Assembly (NCBI GenBank): GCA_006538405.1
Contig: BJKQ01000008.1
Location: 1,426,001-1,490,000 of the forward strand
Length of the DNA: 64,000 nt
Origin: Hansfordia pulvinata
Lineage: Eukaryota; Ascomycota; Sordariomycetes; Xylariales
Direction: 5' to 3'
The position numbers were made by a program, and so were the translations under genes. Of this stretch, positions 22,075 through 33,760 are shown in pieces. Each line of letters opens with the position of its first letter. Positions within the stretch are counted from its first letter, which is position 1. The notes beneath the pieces are model-generated. The model saw only the letters and a program-made list of their open reading frames with translations. It did not search any database and had not been told where the DNA came from.

Positions 22075-23749
22075 TCACGACGCCGCGCCGCTCACGTAGT
22101 TCCTGCTCGTGAACGAGTACCGCGCCGACTCGTCGCGCGTTTCCGCCCGGTGCAGCACCGAATCGCGGGCCACGCCGAGCTGCGCCAGCAAGTCGACCAT
22201 CGACTCGAGGCCGAACGCCCGCGCAAACGCCATGCCCCACGCGCCCGCCGGCTCCCTCTCCTCCACTGCTTCCCCGTCTCCATCTCCGTTCCCAGCACCG
22301 CCGCCGCCGCCGCCGCCAAAGACCACCGAGGGCCCCCCGCGCTCGCACAGCAGGCGCACCATCGCCGGGCACTCCTGGCGCGCGGCGATGGCCAGCGGCG
22401 GCGGCCTGCCCTCGCCCGGCCGCGCGCCCGCGTCCAGCAGCAGCGCCGCCGCCTCCACGTCGCTGCGGTACGCCGCCAGCTGCAGCGGCGTGTCCTCGGC
22501 CGGGTACCAGTTCGGGTCGGCGCCGGCGCGCAGCAGCAGCTCCAGCATCGCCAGGTCCCCGCGCTCCACGGCGGGCAGCAGCGGCCGGTACCGCTCCCCG
22601 CGCCGCCGCCACGTCCGCTCGTGCCACGCCAGCGCCGGCCGGTGCACGCGCGCATACGGGTGGTTGAGCCGCGCCTCGCCCGCCCCCAGCAGGTGCCTCG
22701 CCATCTCGTGCCGGCCCGCCTTGACGCTGAGGAACAGCCGAGCCGACGCGTCGCCCTCGTCGCCCGCCCCGAACACGTCGTGGCCCGCCCCGAACAGGGC
22801 CCGCCCCCGCTCGTAGTCCTCGGGGAACGCCGTCCACTTGATCGCGCTGTCCAGGAACCCGACGTGCACCTTGCGCTTGTTGCTGACCAGGTCCAGCGGG
22901 TCCGTGTTGTCCAGGATGTAGTCAAACGCCTCGTGGTGGCCCCCCGCCGCCGCGTACCGCACCAGCACGGTGCCCACCACCGCCGTCAGGCGCGCCCGGT
23001 TGCCCCTCAGCAGCTTGGGCTGCGCGTCCAGCAGCAGCGCCATCATGCCCACGTCCCCGCGGCTCGCGGCGATCTGCAGCCGCCGCTCCAGCAAGCCGCC
23101 GTTCCAGGGCGTCCTCGGCGAGTGGGCGGCGGCGGTGCCCGCGCCCAGCAGGTACCGCACCAGGGGCTGCGAGCCGAGGCTCACCGTGGCGTCCATCAGG
23201 TACGTCCGGAACGGCTCCAGCTCCATGGCCTTGACGCACCTGTCGTCGACCAGCACCTTGGTCCCGTCGTACCACGTCAGGGAGCACAGCTCGCCGACCG
23301 CCGCCGCCAGCGAGGGCCCCTCGTCGTCTCCCGCGCCCACCAGCGCGCACAGCTGCTTCCCCAGCGCCCGCAGCTGCCCGCGCGGCGACCGGGGGTTCTT
23401 CTCGAGGAGCACCCGCCTCGTCAGGTAGTTTCGGATCAGGGGCTTCCACGAGGACTCGGGGCAGTCGACCATCAGCAGCGGGTGGAAGTCGTTGGCCAGG
23501 ATGAGGGGATCGAGCATGTTGCAGCGGTAGACAATGTCGATCACGAGGGACGAGAACTGCCCTGCAAGCACACTGTCAGCGGATGATCCACCACGAGGAA
23601 GGCGAAAAAAGGAAAAGGAAAAAAAGGTAAGGGACGGTGGACCTACAGCTGACAAGCCGCAGCCTCATTGCCCTGCTAAACGTTCGTCCATGGACACAGT
23701 AGAAGAGGATGTGATCCACCAGTTCGGGGGGGAGGTCGGAAAACTGCAT
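22075..23749 (-). CDS. F-box and ankyrin-repeat protein
   Basis: Two exons on the minus strand, 23749-23647 and 23561-22075, joined across an 85-nt intron that splits a Trp codon, encode 529 residues. An F-box-like segment starts at residue 3 (FSDLPPELVDHILFYC) and continues across the intron (RAMRLRLVSWQFSSLVID). The C-terminal half contains degenerate ankyrin units (GDVGMMALLLDAQPKLL, GDLAMLELLLRAGADPNWY, TPLQLAAYRSDVEAAALLLD, PPLAIAARQECPAMVRLL). F-box proteins usually link substrates to an SCF ubiquitin ligase through Skp1, with the ankyrin repeats likely binding the target. That role is inferred from architecture; the target is unknown. Filamentous fungi have large, fast-evolving families of this type. 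Confidence 0.86.
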
Positions 23750-24395
23750 CTTGAATTCTAAAAACGAGTACGTCGTCTGCACAACCCGAGCGGAACAGCA
23801 CCACTCATCAGGCTCTCAGGGTCCCGGTAATAACACGCCACCTCTGCGGATCAACGCGGGGGGAAGGGGGGGATCCCCTCTATATACCATGTTTACCGTC
23901 CTCAGTTTTCGAATCAACAAAGCCGAAAATTTGGAATGGGAAAAAACCCTCAAAAGTCAGCCCGTGAAGTCCCGGGAGGGCCAATCTCTGCCCGCATTGA
24001 GAAAGACACATCCTAAATTTAGGTAGTCTGAGGAGGGGACCCCGGATACCCACCAGGATGACGTAGTTAGCCTGCGGGTGGAATAAAAGCCAGGCGCGTT
24101 TCGCGCCATTCGGCCAGACTAAAAGGCGCCGGACGTTCGACACGCTACCTTAGGTACGCGAGTAGGGAGGTGGGAGGGGAACGGGGGGCCCGCCGACAAC
24201 CTGCACGAGTCGTTGCATCCCCGCGGGCGGGTGTGTGGATGGGTGGGACGTTTTTGGTCTCATTGGGGGCTTCTACCAGGTGAGGTGCTGCTCCTCGCAC
24301 GCTGGCCTCGACCAGGCTAACATCGGTAGTACTCGTAGTTAAGGTAGTATGTAGGGTATATGCTGGGTCCTCGAACGATTGATGTCGGTCTGTCT
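23750..24395. other. F-box gene upstream region and nop14 3' flank
   Basis: Non-coding, with A/T-rich stretches around 23940-24020. AGTACTCGTA at 24328-24337 is a near match to the dispersed palindromic motif. No gene was seen. Confidence 0.55.
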
Positions 24396-27225
24396 CTATC
24401 TCCTCTTGGCCGCGCGCTTCCTCTGGTCCTTCTCCCGCTCGTAGGCGTTGGCCTCCCTTCCCTCTTCGCTCTGGATCTCCGACACCAGCTTCTTGTACTT
24501 CTTCTCGTACGCCGCGTCCTTGGCCTTCTTCGACTTGAGCTTCTCGCGCGCCATGAAGTTGGCGTCCTTGCGCAGCTCCCGCAGGGCCCCCTTCTTCTCC
24601 TGCTTGTGCTGCACCTTGAGCTTGGCCAGCTCGGCGCGGTCGCGGTCCGGGTCGTAGTGCTTCGCCGGGTCGAACGAATCCTCGAACTTGGGGATCGCCG
24701 TCTTGATGGCGAGCGGCTTGTGGTGGTGAAGCTCGACTGTGCGGCGCGCCAGCTGCGCCACTTGCAGCATCCGCTGCAGCTTGCTCGACAGCTTGCTGAT
24801 CTGCTCGTTGAGCGCGGGAGGCAGCTCCGCCTGGCACCCCTTACCAGACAGATGAGACAGGACCTTGACAGCAGGCGTGAACGTCTCGGGGAACGATGCC
24901 TTTCCGGCCCAGAGATCCGCTGCAGCATCCAGTATCTGCATCGTGGTGCCGAGGACCGCTAGCCTCGTCGCCGTTCCCTCGTCTCCAGTAACGTCGTCCT
25001 TGGCGCAGTCCAGGGGAGCGAGCTTCCGCACTTGGGACGAAGCCGCCCCGGAGATGCGCACACCGGCGGCGGGCTCGTGCACGGGAACGCTGCCCAAGCT
25101 CTCCTTGGATCGCACCGGCGCAAGCGCGCACATCGTATTGAGAGAGAAGTTCATCACCTCTGGTACATATCGCTTCGCAGCCTGCTGGTACTGCAGCGCC
25201 AGGGTCGAGAGGTAGACGCCCTGGGCGAAGTCCACCGTCTTCTTGGGAACCTTCTGGCCGAGATAGCGGGAAAGAACCATCATAGCCGGCGTCACCACCT
25301 GGTGGAAGTGGTCAGATGTCGGGAACGTAGTCCCGATCGCCGTCAGGCAGACCAGGTCTCCCAGGCTGGGAGAAAGTGGACGTGTCTTGCCAAAGTCCTC
25401 CAGTCGTAAACGGAACTCGTTGGAGATCTCAACGGGGAATGTCTTGGCCAGGGAGTGAACGTGACGGGTCAGGTTCTCGAGGACGACGAAGGACGGGGGC
25501 AGATAGACAGGCTCGGCAATCTCTGGTAGATGCGACAGATATTGCACAAGAACCCTGGAGAAGACCGCCATCTTGGCCTTGTTCTCGCTGTCGAGCTTCG
25601 GGTGGTACAGCGCCCTGATCCTCTGAACGGCGACGGGGATCTTCTCCAGCGGCAGCGTGGATGTGATGTCGTTGAACTCGTCCAGTGTTTGAGGGCATGG
25701 AAACGTGAAGGGAATCCCGTTGTCGTCGTCCCTCGCGCCAGCCGGCTGCTCAGCCCCCTTCAGCTTGCTGCTGAAGACAGGGTTGGACGTCTCCTCTTCG
25801 TTCAGGAGGCCCTTTGTGAAGTCGTCGTCATCATCCTGTGCTTCTGATGCGTCTTGGTCCTCGTCGCTGTCGTCCCCCTCATCCTCGCTGACAAGCTCCA
25901 AGTCTGACCCACTGGCTATGAGGTCGTCGTCCAGCTCGAAATCGTCTTCATCGTCAAAGCCCAGCTCCGCAGCCGTGGGTTTCGTCTTGATACCCTTGCC
26001 CAAGCCAAACTGGTCTTCCTCGTCACGTTCGATGAACATGGCTTGGCCGTCAACGGCAATTGCGTTGGGGTTTTCAGGGCCCTTGTCCTCCTCCTCGCTG
26101 TCACTGTCTTCAATTCCTTGCATGCGCCTGACTCTCTTCTCCTCGAGCTCCTTCAGGCGCCTGGATTCCTCCGCGGCCTTTTCTTCGTCCGTCTTGGTCT
26201 TTTCGCTGGGTTGCGCCCTGCGGTCCTGCGCGAGCTGGCGAAGACGGAGGTCGTAATCGCGCTCCAGCTTCTCCCTCTGTGCGGCCGCCTGCGAGGCAGC
26301 AGATTGGGGGTCCGCGCCCTCCGCAATAGCCGCGGCCTTGGTTCGATTGAAGAGCAAGGAGTGGAGCTCAGGAAGCTCCATGTCAAGTTCTTCTCGCAGG
26401 TCCTCATCCGCGTCCTTGGCCTGCTGGCGCTCGAGTTTGTGAAGCTTCGACTTGGCCATGATTTCTTTGTACACCTCCTGTTTCGTCTTCTTCTTCTCGG
26501 GCTGGCCATCCGCGTCGTTCTCTTCGTCCCCGTCGTTCTCGGACCTCATGCGCTTGAGTGCTTGACGTGCCTCGAGAGCAGCGTCGTCGTGCTCATCGTC
26601 TGAACCGGATTCCATGTCCTCGTCAAAGTCGTCCACGATGCCAGGTCCGTCGAAAGCCAGCGATTTGCCCATGTGAGTGAGTCCCACGCCATCCTCATCG
26701 TCCTCTTCCAGGTCGAACATGGAGCCTTTCTTGTGAGCCTGCTGCTTCTCTCTGGCGTATCGCTCCATCATTTTATCTTCAGGCGCCATCGAGGGGTCGT
26801 CTTCACCGAATCGGCGATCGAGGATGCCGCCTACTTTGTTGCGACGGTTCGCTTCGACCAGGAGAGTTTGTCGACGCTGGTACCACAGGTTAGCAAAACT
26901 GCGGGGGAAGCATGAGAGGTACACGGAGACTGACCCTCTCCTCGCCCAGGGCCTTGGCCTCGCTTGGGCGGCCTTGCACGGCCTTGGAGGCATTCGGCCT
27001 GTTGGTGGTGACATCGAACTTGGGTCCGCGGACATTGTGCTTGAGGTCGAAAGGGTTGAACTGGTCGCGGATACTGTCGAGCTTGGCTGCCTTCTGTAGT
27101 CGGGAGTTGTTCTTGGCCTTGGCGTCGGCGTTGTTGGTTTTTCTCTGCTTCTTGGATTGCTGTGGCCCGATTACACCGCTCTCGCGGAGAGAGGCCTTGA
27201 GCCTCTTGAGCTGGGATCCGGGCAT
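24396..27225 (-). CDS. nop14: nucleolar 40S ribosome biogenesis factor Nop14
   Basis: Two exons on the minus strand, 27225-26935 and 26876-24396, encode 923 residues across a 58-nt intron. Joining after EER and before RRQTLLVE restores the family block RRQTLLVEANRRNKVGGILDRRFGEDDP, which decides between two possible acceptors. Nop14 belongs to the SSU processome and is needed for 18S rRNA maturation and 40S export. The N terminus shows the basic opening (MPGSQLKRLKASL) and FNPFDLKHN. The middle is a long acidic/basic coiled region (DSDSEEEDKG, DEGDDSDEDQD), and the C-terminal half carries conserved helical segments (PFTFPCPQTLDEFNDI, VYLSTLALQYQQAAKRYVPEVMNF). A Lys/Arg-rich tail ends in KDQRKRAAKRR. 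The gene is divergent from the neighbour starting at 27981. Confidence 0.96.
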
Positions 27226-27980
27226 ACTGTGTGTCTGAAGCGGTGGTATCGAAAGAAAAAATGAGAGGCAAATATCAAGGAGTCGCCATAGTCCCGCGTT
27301 GCATCAATGGGATTGGTGTTGGCAGCGAAGCCTTCGGTATCTTGCAGTGGCAGACAGTCGACAGTAGCAGATCGTAACTTTTTTTCCACTGTCTGCAGCG
27401 GCGGCCCTCACCTGCACTAGCAGCGCCGCGAGGCCCCGAAATTCTTTATCTTATCGGCTGCGAGGGTCTATCTAATCGACCAAGAGACCGTTGTATATTC
27501 CCACCCAATTTGAGTCCAGGACGACTTCTGCTGTATGGGTACTTGAGCATGGGTCGTGCATGCGCCCATCAACCAGGAAGCATTAGTACCGAGTACACTC
27601 ATGAGCCCCTCCAAACCGAACAGATGGATCCATCCATGGATGTGCCGTTACGCCAAACGCCTCAGCGCACGGGCGGATACGAGTAGGCCAGTGGAATTGG
27701 AAAGCTGGCAGGCACCTATGACATCTGCGCTGTCCATCCATGCTTGTGCCGTACCTTAACTTCCCCCGACCACACCATCGCGGACGGCCCTATCACCACC
27801 AACGCATGACCGCCGGGCCTGCAAACCGCCGCACGCATGGCGACAATGGTTTGACCTGCGTCTTGACACCGACAAAGTCTCTGGACCCGGATCCATCCCG
27901 GACATGCGCGCGCCCACACAGTCTCGACAGCTGTTCTTGAATACGCCGACAGCGTGACTGGCACCGACAATCGCATCAAC
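27226..27980. other. divergent promoter between nop14 and the 27981 gene
   Basis: 755 bp containing both 5' regions. A small GTACCGAGTACAC-type unit lies near 27585 and ATACGAGTAGG near 27676. No gene was recognised. Confidence 0.55.
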
Positions 27981-29074
27981 ATGGCTTTGCTCTCCTTCTT
28001 TAAGGACGAGCGCGTTGTTCTCCTCGGGCTTGGAGTAACTCTCTTCACCACTGTCGCCTCGATCTGGACCATCCTAGAGCACTACCGTGATGCCGTCGAG
28101 ATCAAACCCCAGCCGCCCAAACCGCAGTACATCACTCAGGCCACAGAGGACTCGCTCGACCAGTCCACACTGCAGAGTCTCACCAGCCACTACAACTACT
28201 CTATCCGCGAGATCGCCCTCAAGATTGTCGCGGGCCGTGCTGCGAATAGCTCCGTTACCGTCTCTCACCTCCTTAGTGGCATCACCCGATCGAGCTACGA
28301 TGAGCGCTTCAAGTGCCTGAAAGCGCTGTGTCTGCTTGTGGAGGATCAGCGTACGTGCCAGCCACACGAGCAGAGTCTTGCTTGCCCTCCTCTTTCTTCT
28401 TGCGATACTAACGGCTCTGGCTGTGAGCAGACGCGTACCACGATTCCATTGGCACCCTCGAATCCCAGGGCGGATTCGATGCCCTCGTCCGCTCCCTCGA
28501 AATCGGCCTCGCCGACTCGCAACCCAGCAAGCTCGACGACCCCCTTTACGACGAATACTACTTGCGCGACGTATGTGAGCGCCGCTGCATACAACTGATT
28601 GCCATGCTAGTCTCAAAATATGGCGTCCAGTCCCTGATCGACGCCGGCTTCGTCGACAGATGGCTCGTCAAGCAGCCCTGGGGTGATGCCGAGGATGAGC
28701 GACGCAACAACTTCTTCGATTATATCCACCGTAAAAACAACAAGATTGCAAGAATTTGCAGCGAAATGAGGGAAACCAAGTCGGGGCGCCGTGCCCTGCA
28801 TCGGGCCCGGCTTCTCAGCAAGTCGAAACGGTGGAGGGCTGATCGGGGAGACCATATTCGAGTCATTCTCGAAATCAGCATGGCAGAGGAAAATGATACA
28901 GACTCGGTGCACCTGGTTTCTTCGAGAGCCGAACCCGTGCCACGTCTTAGGGAACAAAGCGATGAGGAGCAGCGTCTGCGAAGAAGGCATCGTGAGGCTA
29001 TGGTTCTCAACGATGGGACCCATTCTCTTGGGCGAAGTGACATTATCGAGCGGGAACACGATTCTCAAGGCTGA
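27981..29074 (+). CDS. membrane-anchored helical-repeat protein, function unknown
   Basis: Two exons, 27981-28350 and 28431-29074, encode 337 residues. The 80-nt intron has GTACGT, a CTAAC branch and CAG ends, and it joins LVEDQ to HAYHDSIGTLESQGG, turning two out-of-frame pieces into one. Residues about 11-33 form a hydrophobic segment (VVLLGLGVTLFTTVASIWTIL) that looks like an N-terminal membrane anchor. After a Pro-rich linker come amphipathic helices of armadillo/HEAT character (LQSLTSHYNYSIREIALKIVAGRA, RRCIQLIAMLVSKYGVQSLIDAG, FVDRWLVKQPWG). The C terminus is Arg/Glu-rich. I do not recognise a named family. The architecture would suit a cytosol-facing scaffold on the ER or the outer mitochondrial membrane, but this is inference. 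Confidence 0.8.
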
Positions 29075-32000
29075 AAGAAGAAGTCAGTAGTATTCCAAAC
29101 AGACGTACTCGCGGGTCTCGAGGGTCTAGCCGTACTCCGTAGCTATTGGCCGTCAACAGCCAGGCGTTTGGGGCACCCGCCCACCCAACCACCCTGCCAG
29201 TTTCAGTCGAAGCGACAGTGTGGCGTCCGCAAGGGGGGTTTGCATGCCGGGAGTCTACCTTGGCCACGGCAGACGCCAGCTTGGAGTCCGCCAGCGCGCC
29301 TCTTGATGGTCACTCACGAAGCATTACGGATTAGCCACGAGCATCAGCGTGTAATGGGTTGGCCCAGCTGCTCGCCGTTATGGTGACTCTTTTCGACACT
29401 GCCAACTCGGAATCTGTACGCGCAACTTTTCAAGGCATATCGGCATCGAGGTTGAAGCCGAGAGCCGGCCACGGCTTTCTGGCATGCCTACCGCCCAAGC
29501 TCCAAGGCAGAGTCAGCCGGTAGGTTGACTGAGCTTTGAGGCCGAAGACAATCCCACTACAATGCACGTTTTCCCGAGCTGTCGAGATGATAAAGGTAGC
29601 TGCTGGCACTTTCTGCATGTCTGGGGCAAGAGACCACAATAATACCCAGAATCCCAAAGCAGAATTTCATTGCCCGTGCTGTCTGGTCTTACATCATAGA
29701 TCTCGCATGAGTGTGCTGGCGAAACGAGCCACGTTGTCCGAGGCATCTGTTTAGATGTCCCAACCGAGGACTCGTACGCAGTCGTCGAGATCTGGCCCCT
29801 GGCTTCGTCCCAACTGCGCCATGGTTTGATCTGCAGCTAAGGCGCAGGGACGCATGGGCCCCTGCCTCGTGAGCCATCCAGGCGGGCAGCGGTGAGACGG
29901 CGAGGAATGCTCGGAGCGCGACGCGGGGCTAACCTCGCGACCTGTTTCGCGATCCTCCGCGGGGAGGAGGGGCCGTCTTACGACTGCTAGTCACCAGAAT
30001 GATGAAGCTCCACGGAGAAGACGACATGGGCCATTGCAAGGAGCGATGCCGGGGTTTTCGATGGGCACCTGGTCGAATGGCGGTGTGCATTCGAGCCCGG
30101 CGCAGCGGGGAGGATTGGTGCCGAGCGTGGTCCGATAGCCCGACAGCCCCCGCATCGACGGGAAGACAGGCCTGTCGTTGCTGTTATTGTTGTTCTCGTC
30201 GTTGTCGCCGGCGACAGATATCAACAACGATGACACGTCCAATTGGCTGACGGGGGAGACAGCGCACGCGAGTAAACAAACACTCGTACTGCCTCACTCG
30301 TAGCGGAGCACAGCTGCTGCCTCTGTTCCGTGACGAACAGGGCCGGCCGGCCGCCTCTGCATGCAGCGCGGGGCCGAGCAGGGCACCAATCAGAAAAGTC
30401 GACACCGACGTGTCGCTGCAGCTCCCCTTTAGCTGCGTCTGTTCGGTGCCCCAAAATTGCAATCCCAGTGCATCCTTTCCCGGACCGCGTGCTTGCCCAT
30501 GTCGGGTACAGCCTAGATACAGATTGGGCTTTGGAGAGGGGGCGTTACTCGTACGAGTACACTCTCGAGCAGACGAGTATGGATGTAGCTTGCCGAATGT
30601 GGAAGACTCGTCGGTTGGGTTGACATCGATCGACACATCGCCTCGCCTCGCCTCGCAGCCGCCACCACCGTCGTGAGACATAGGCCAGGCTGGACGGAGG
30701 CCGAACCGCCGTCGCCGCGCCGACGACCCTGCGAGTGTGACCGTGTCTGAGGCAGACCAGCCACTGCCGCAGCCGCCTGATCTGGCGTGTGATTGGAAAA
30801 AGGCTGCTGCTAATGATGGGATTGAAACCCTAGCGAGTTGCTGCGTTCATGCGGGCCGACGAGAATTAGTAGTTACCAGTGGGTGGGATCGAATTACCAG
30901 TGCTTTGGAGAACGAGCACAGTTCGATTGCAGGCACCAGCTGCTGGACTTTTCGGCAGGTACGAGTACTTGTGCAGGTAGTGGCTACCGGGTGTACTTGT
31001 ACGAGTGCTCGTGCTGCTCCTGCCGGACAGACTTGCCTCTCATACCACATGCCTCATGTATCTCGACGAGACCTGGAAGCCCGTTAAGCAGTCTGCGCCG
31101 ACCAGGGAAGTAACGGTAGCGGCTCCATCTGGGAACCCGGACTCGCGCGTGGGCGGTCGAGGTGACCGGCGACTCAGCGGCTATGGGGGTGCAGACGCAA
31201 GTCCACGCAACCTGTGTGAGTACAGGCACTCGCAGCAGGGCCCCCGACTGGCGCGGTGCAGAGGGGCTGGCTGAAGAAGCTGGCCGTTTCAGCGAGTGAA
31301 TGGATCGTGAACGAGCCCAGCCCCAGCTTTTGTGGCGACGCCTGCACATGCAATGCATCCAACCCGCATGACGACGCGCCGGCAGCGCCAGCGGCAGCTC
31401 TCGTACATGTAGGATGGCCAGCAACCGCTTCGCCAGGCGCCGGCGAGCACGGCAACACAAAGTAAACAAGCATTGGATGGATGGCAATGGACTCGTGCGC
31501 CCGCCGCCGCCGCCGCCGCTGCCGTCCAAGGGTACGAGTAGAAAATGAGTGCCGTCCGCTGCCTGGCATTTCCCGGAAGATTCTCTCTTCGATTCGCAAC
31601 CGCCCGCCCCGCCGCCCACCCGCCGACGAGGGCATTTGTGGCTGACGTCGTGATCTTGTCTCATCAAGGCGGGCTGTCTTGCCCTCACCTGCGAGCATTC
31701 ACTCCCCCGCCCGCCCGCCCGCGCACCCACGCACTCATCGGCACCGGCCTTTTCTCTCCTCCTCTCGATGTTCTTTCTCTGACGTGTCTTGACGACTATT
31801 ACGACGAGTGCTCCCGCTACTTTATGAGTTAGAATTACGGCCTGATCTCGTACGAATTTTACGACGCAAACCGACGCTTGACGATCTTTTTTCTTTCCCC
31901 GTCCATCTTCCCTCGCAACTCTCCTGATCGTTACGCTTGTCTACGAGCACGCGTAGTCCTCCGGTCTTTTTTTGTTCTTTCCTTTTTCGAAGTTTTCTTT

Positions 32001-33760
32001 TCTTCTTCTCCTCTTGCTCTGTCCGAGCAACGGCTTCCTCGGGATCAACACTTTCTTTTTTCCCATCGGCCTCCGATCTCGTCATTGGTGCACGCTAGAG
32101 CCCTCGAGGAAAGCCGCCGCCATATTTCTTCTGCCGGAGCAATTTTCATCGCGACAGTCAATCTCCCGCCGCGAAAGGACTTCCACGACTAGGCTGAAGA
32201 ACTTCACGGCACGGCAACGGCCTAAGTTGGGACGAAACTCTGCCTCGGCCACTCATCGGCTTGTCATCTCATCATCCCATCTCAACCTACCACGAAACCA
32301 GCCGCCCGCCCGGCCGCCTTGGAATTGTGCGGCACCTACCGGATACGACCGCAAACCCAGCCGATTGTGCAGCCTACCTAGCCAGAACAGCCCGCCCGTT
32401 CGAGCCACGGTGCCGTCCCGGACTGCGCTACTCGTGCGCCGTCCCACTGGCAGATTTCAGGGTTGACTAGCGAACGGGAACGCTTGACTGGGTTCCCCCT
32501 GCTCCCCGCTGGGAACGGTTCTTCACCTACGAGGTTAGTGCGTCCCAACCTTTCCCGAGCAGACGCGCGAGGATTTCGCCCGCCCGCGCGCGCAGCTGCA
32601 GATTTGGGGCGGGCGCCAGAGCAGCACCTCTCAGGGGTTCACGAGTGCCCTATCTCCCGGTCAGGGACGACGACTGGGCCGGCTGCAGATGCAATTTTAT
32701 TAACGAGAAGACAGAGAGCCAAGTGCGCCCCCTCCCCGCCCGGGGCACAGGCTGTAACGCCGTGACTGGACCGGTCCCATTCAGGAGCGACAACAGCAGC
32801 GGCTTCAGCAGCACTGCACTCGCCAGCAGCGATTGGCGGTCAGCGGAAAGCCACTCGCGCAGGAAGCTGCCGTCATCGAGAGCCCCTCCCTCACCCCCCA
32901 TTCGGCGGTGCATGACGGCGGATTGGTGATTGTCAATCTCTGGCTGGCTGACTGACCAGACACGACACGGCAGACCGCTGTACGGGTACCCTGCGCAACC
33001 GCCAATACACCGCGGCAGACTCGTCGCGAGTACATGTGCCCGGTGCAGGACGAGTTGGGAATAGCAGCAACGCAGCAGATCCAGTCGACGGCTCTCCAAG
33101 TGGGAAGCTCAGGTCAGGGGTGCGACGCGATCTCGTCCAGGTGCACGCGCTATTGGCCGGCAACCAGCGGTAGCGCCGTCCCGGACTCGGCACAGGCCAT
33201 CTCCAGCTACCACCTCACGATTTGTACGAGTGCACCCATACAGATACAGACTCGTACCAGGTGCTCCTCATCCAGCAAAGGCCTGCCAGCGTGTCGCAGC
33301 GTGTTCCCTGTCGCCTCGAGCCGCGTTGCTGCGCGGTAGCCCGGAGACGGCCGTGTACTCGTACGCGCAGGAAGCAACCAGCACTCACGTCACAGCAGCA
33401 GCAGCAGCAGCAGCAGCAGCATTTGCTTTGACGCAACTGCAACCACTCAGGCGCCACGAAACGCAGTGTGACAGTGGAGAACCAGCAGAGCTCACCCGCA
33501 GTGGACAGCCCATTCCAGCGCCAACGGGTATCTGGTGGATTTCCCGAGCTCCACGCCCAGCAGGTACAGCAGATTAGGCGCACTTCAACGCCTGAGTAAA
33601 TGACGTTAGACGCCTGCTTAATTAATTAAGAGCGACTGAAGGCGAGAAGAGAGGGAAAGAAAGAAAAAAGAAGAAGGAAATAAACAGAGAACAGCTTGTC
33701 GAAAGCGGAAAAGAACAAGAAGATTGAAAGAAGGAGACCCCCCCCAGAAAGCCGCCCACC
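29075..33760. other. 4.7-kb intergenic region and CLIP-gene leader
   Basis: No supportable gene. It contains copies of the dispersed motif at 30551-30560 (within the perfect palindrome TACTCGTACGAGTA, 30546-30559), 30959-30968 and 33355-33364. GTACGAGTA lies at 31532-31540. Nine CAG units lie at 33393-33419. From about 31870 to 32060 the + strand is strongly pyrimidine-rich, and the DNA just before 33761 is A/G-rich, consistent with promoter and a long 5' leader of the CLIP-like gene. Confidence 0.5.
33393..33419 (+). repeat. (CAG)9 microsatellite, intergenic
   Basis: Nine uninterrupted CAG units, about 340 bp upstream of the CLIP-like start codon, probably within its promoter or leader. Confidence 0.9.

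Noticed and set aside
22150..23586. 478-residue open frame antisense to the F-box/ankyrin gene
   Set aside because: GC-rich shadow with Arg/Val/Gln bias; the minus strand shows F-box and ankyrin units.
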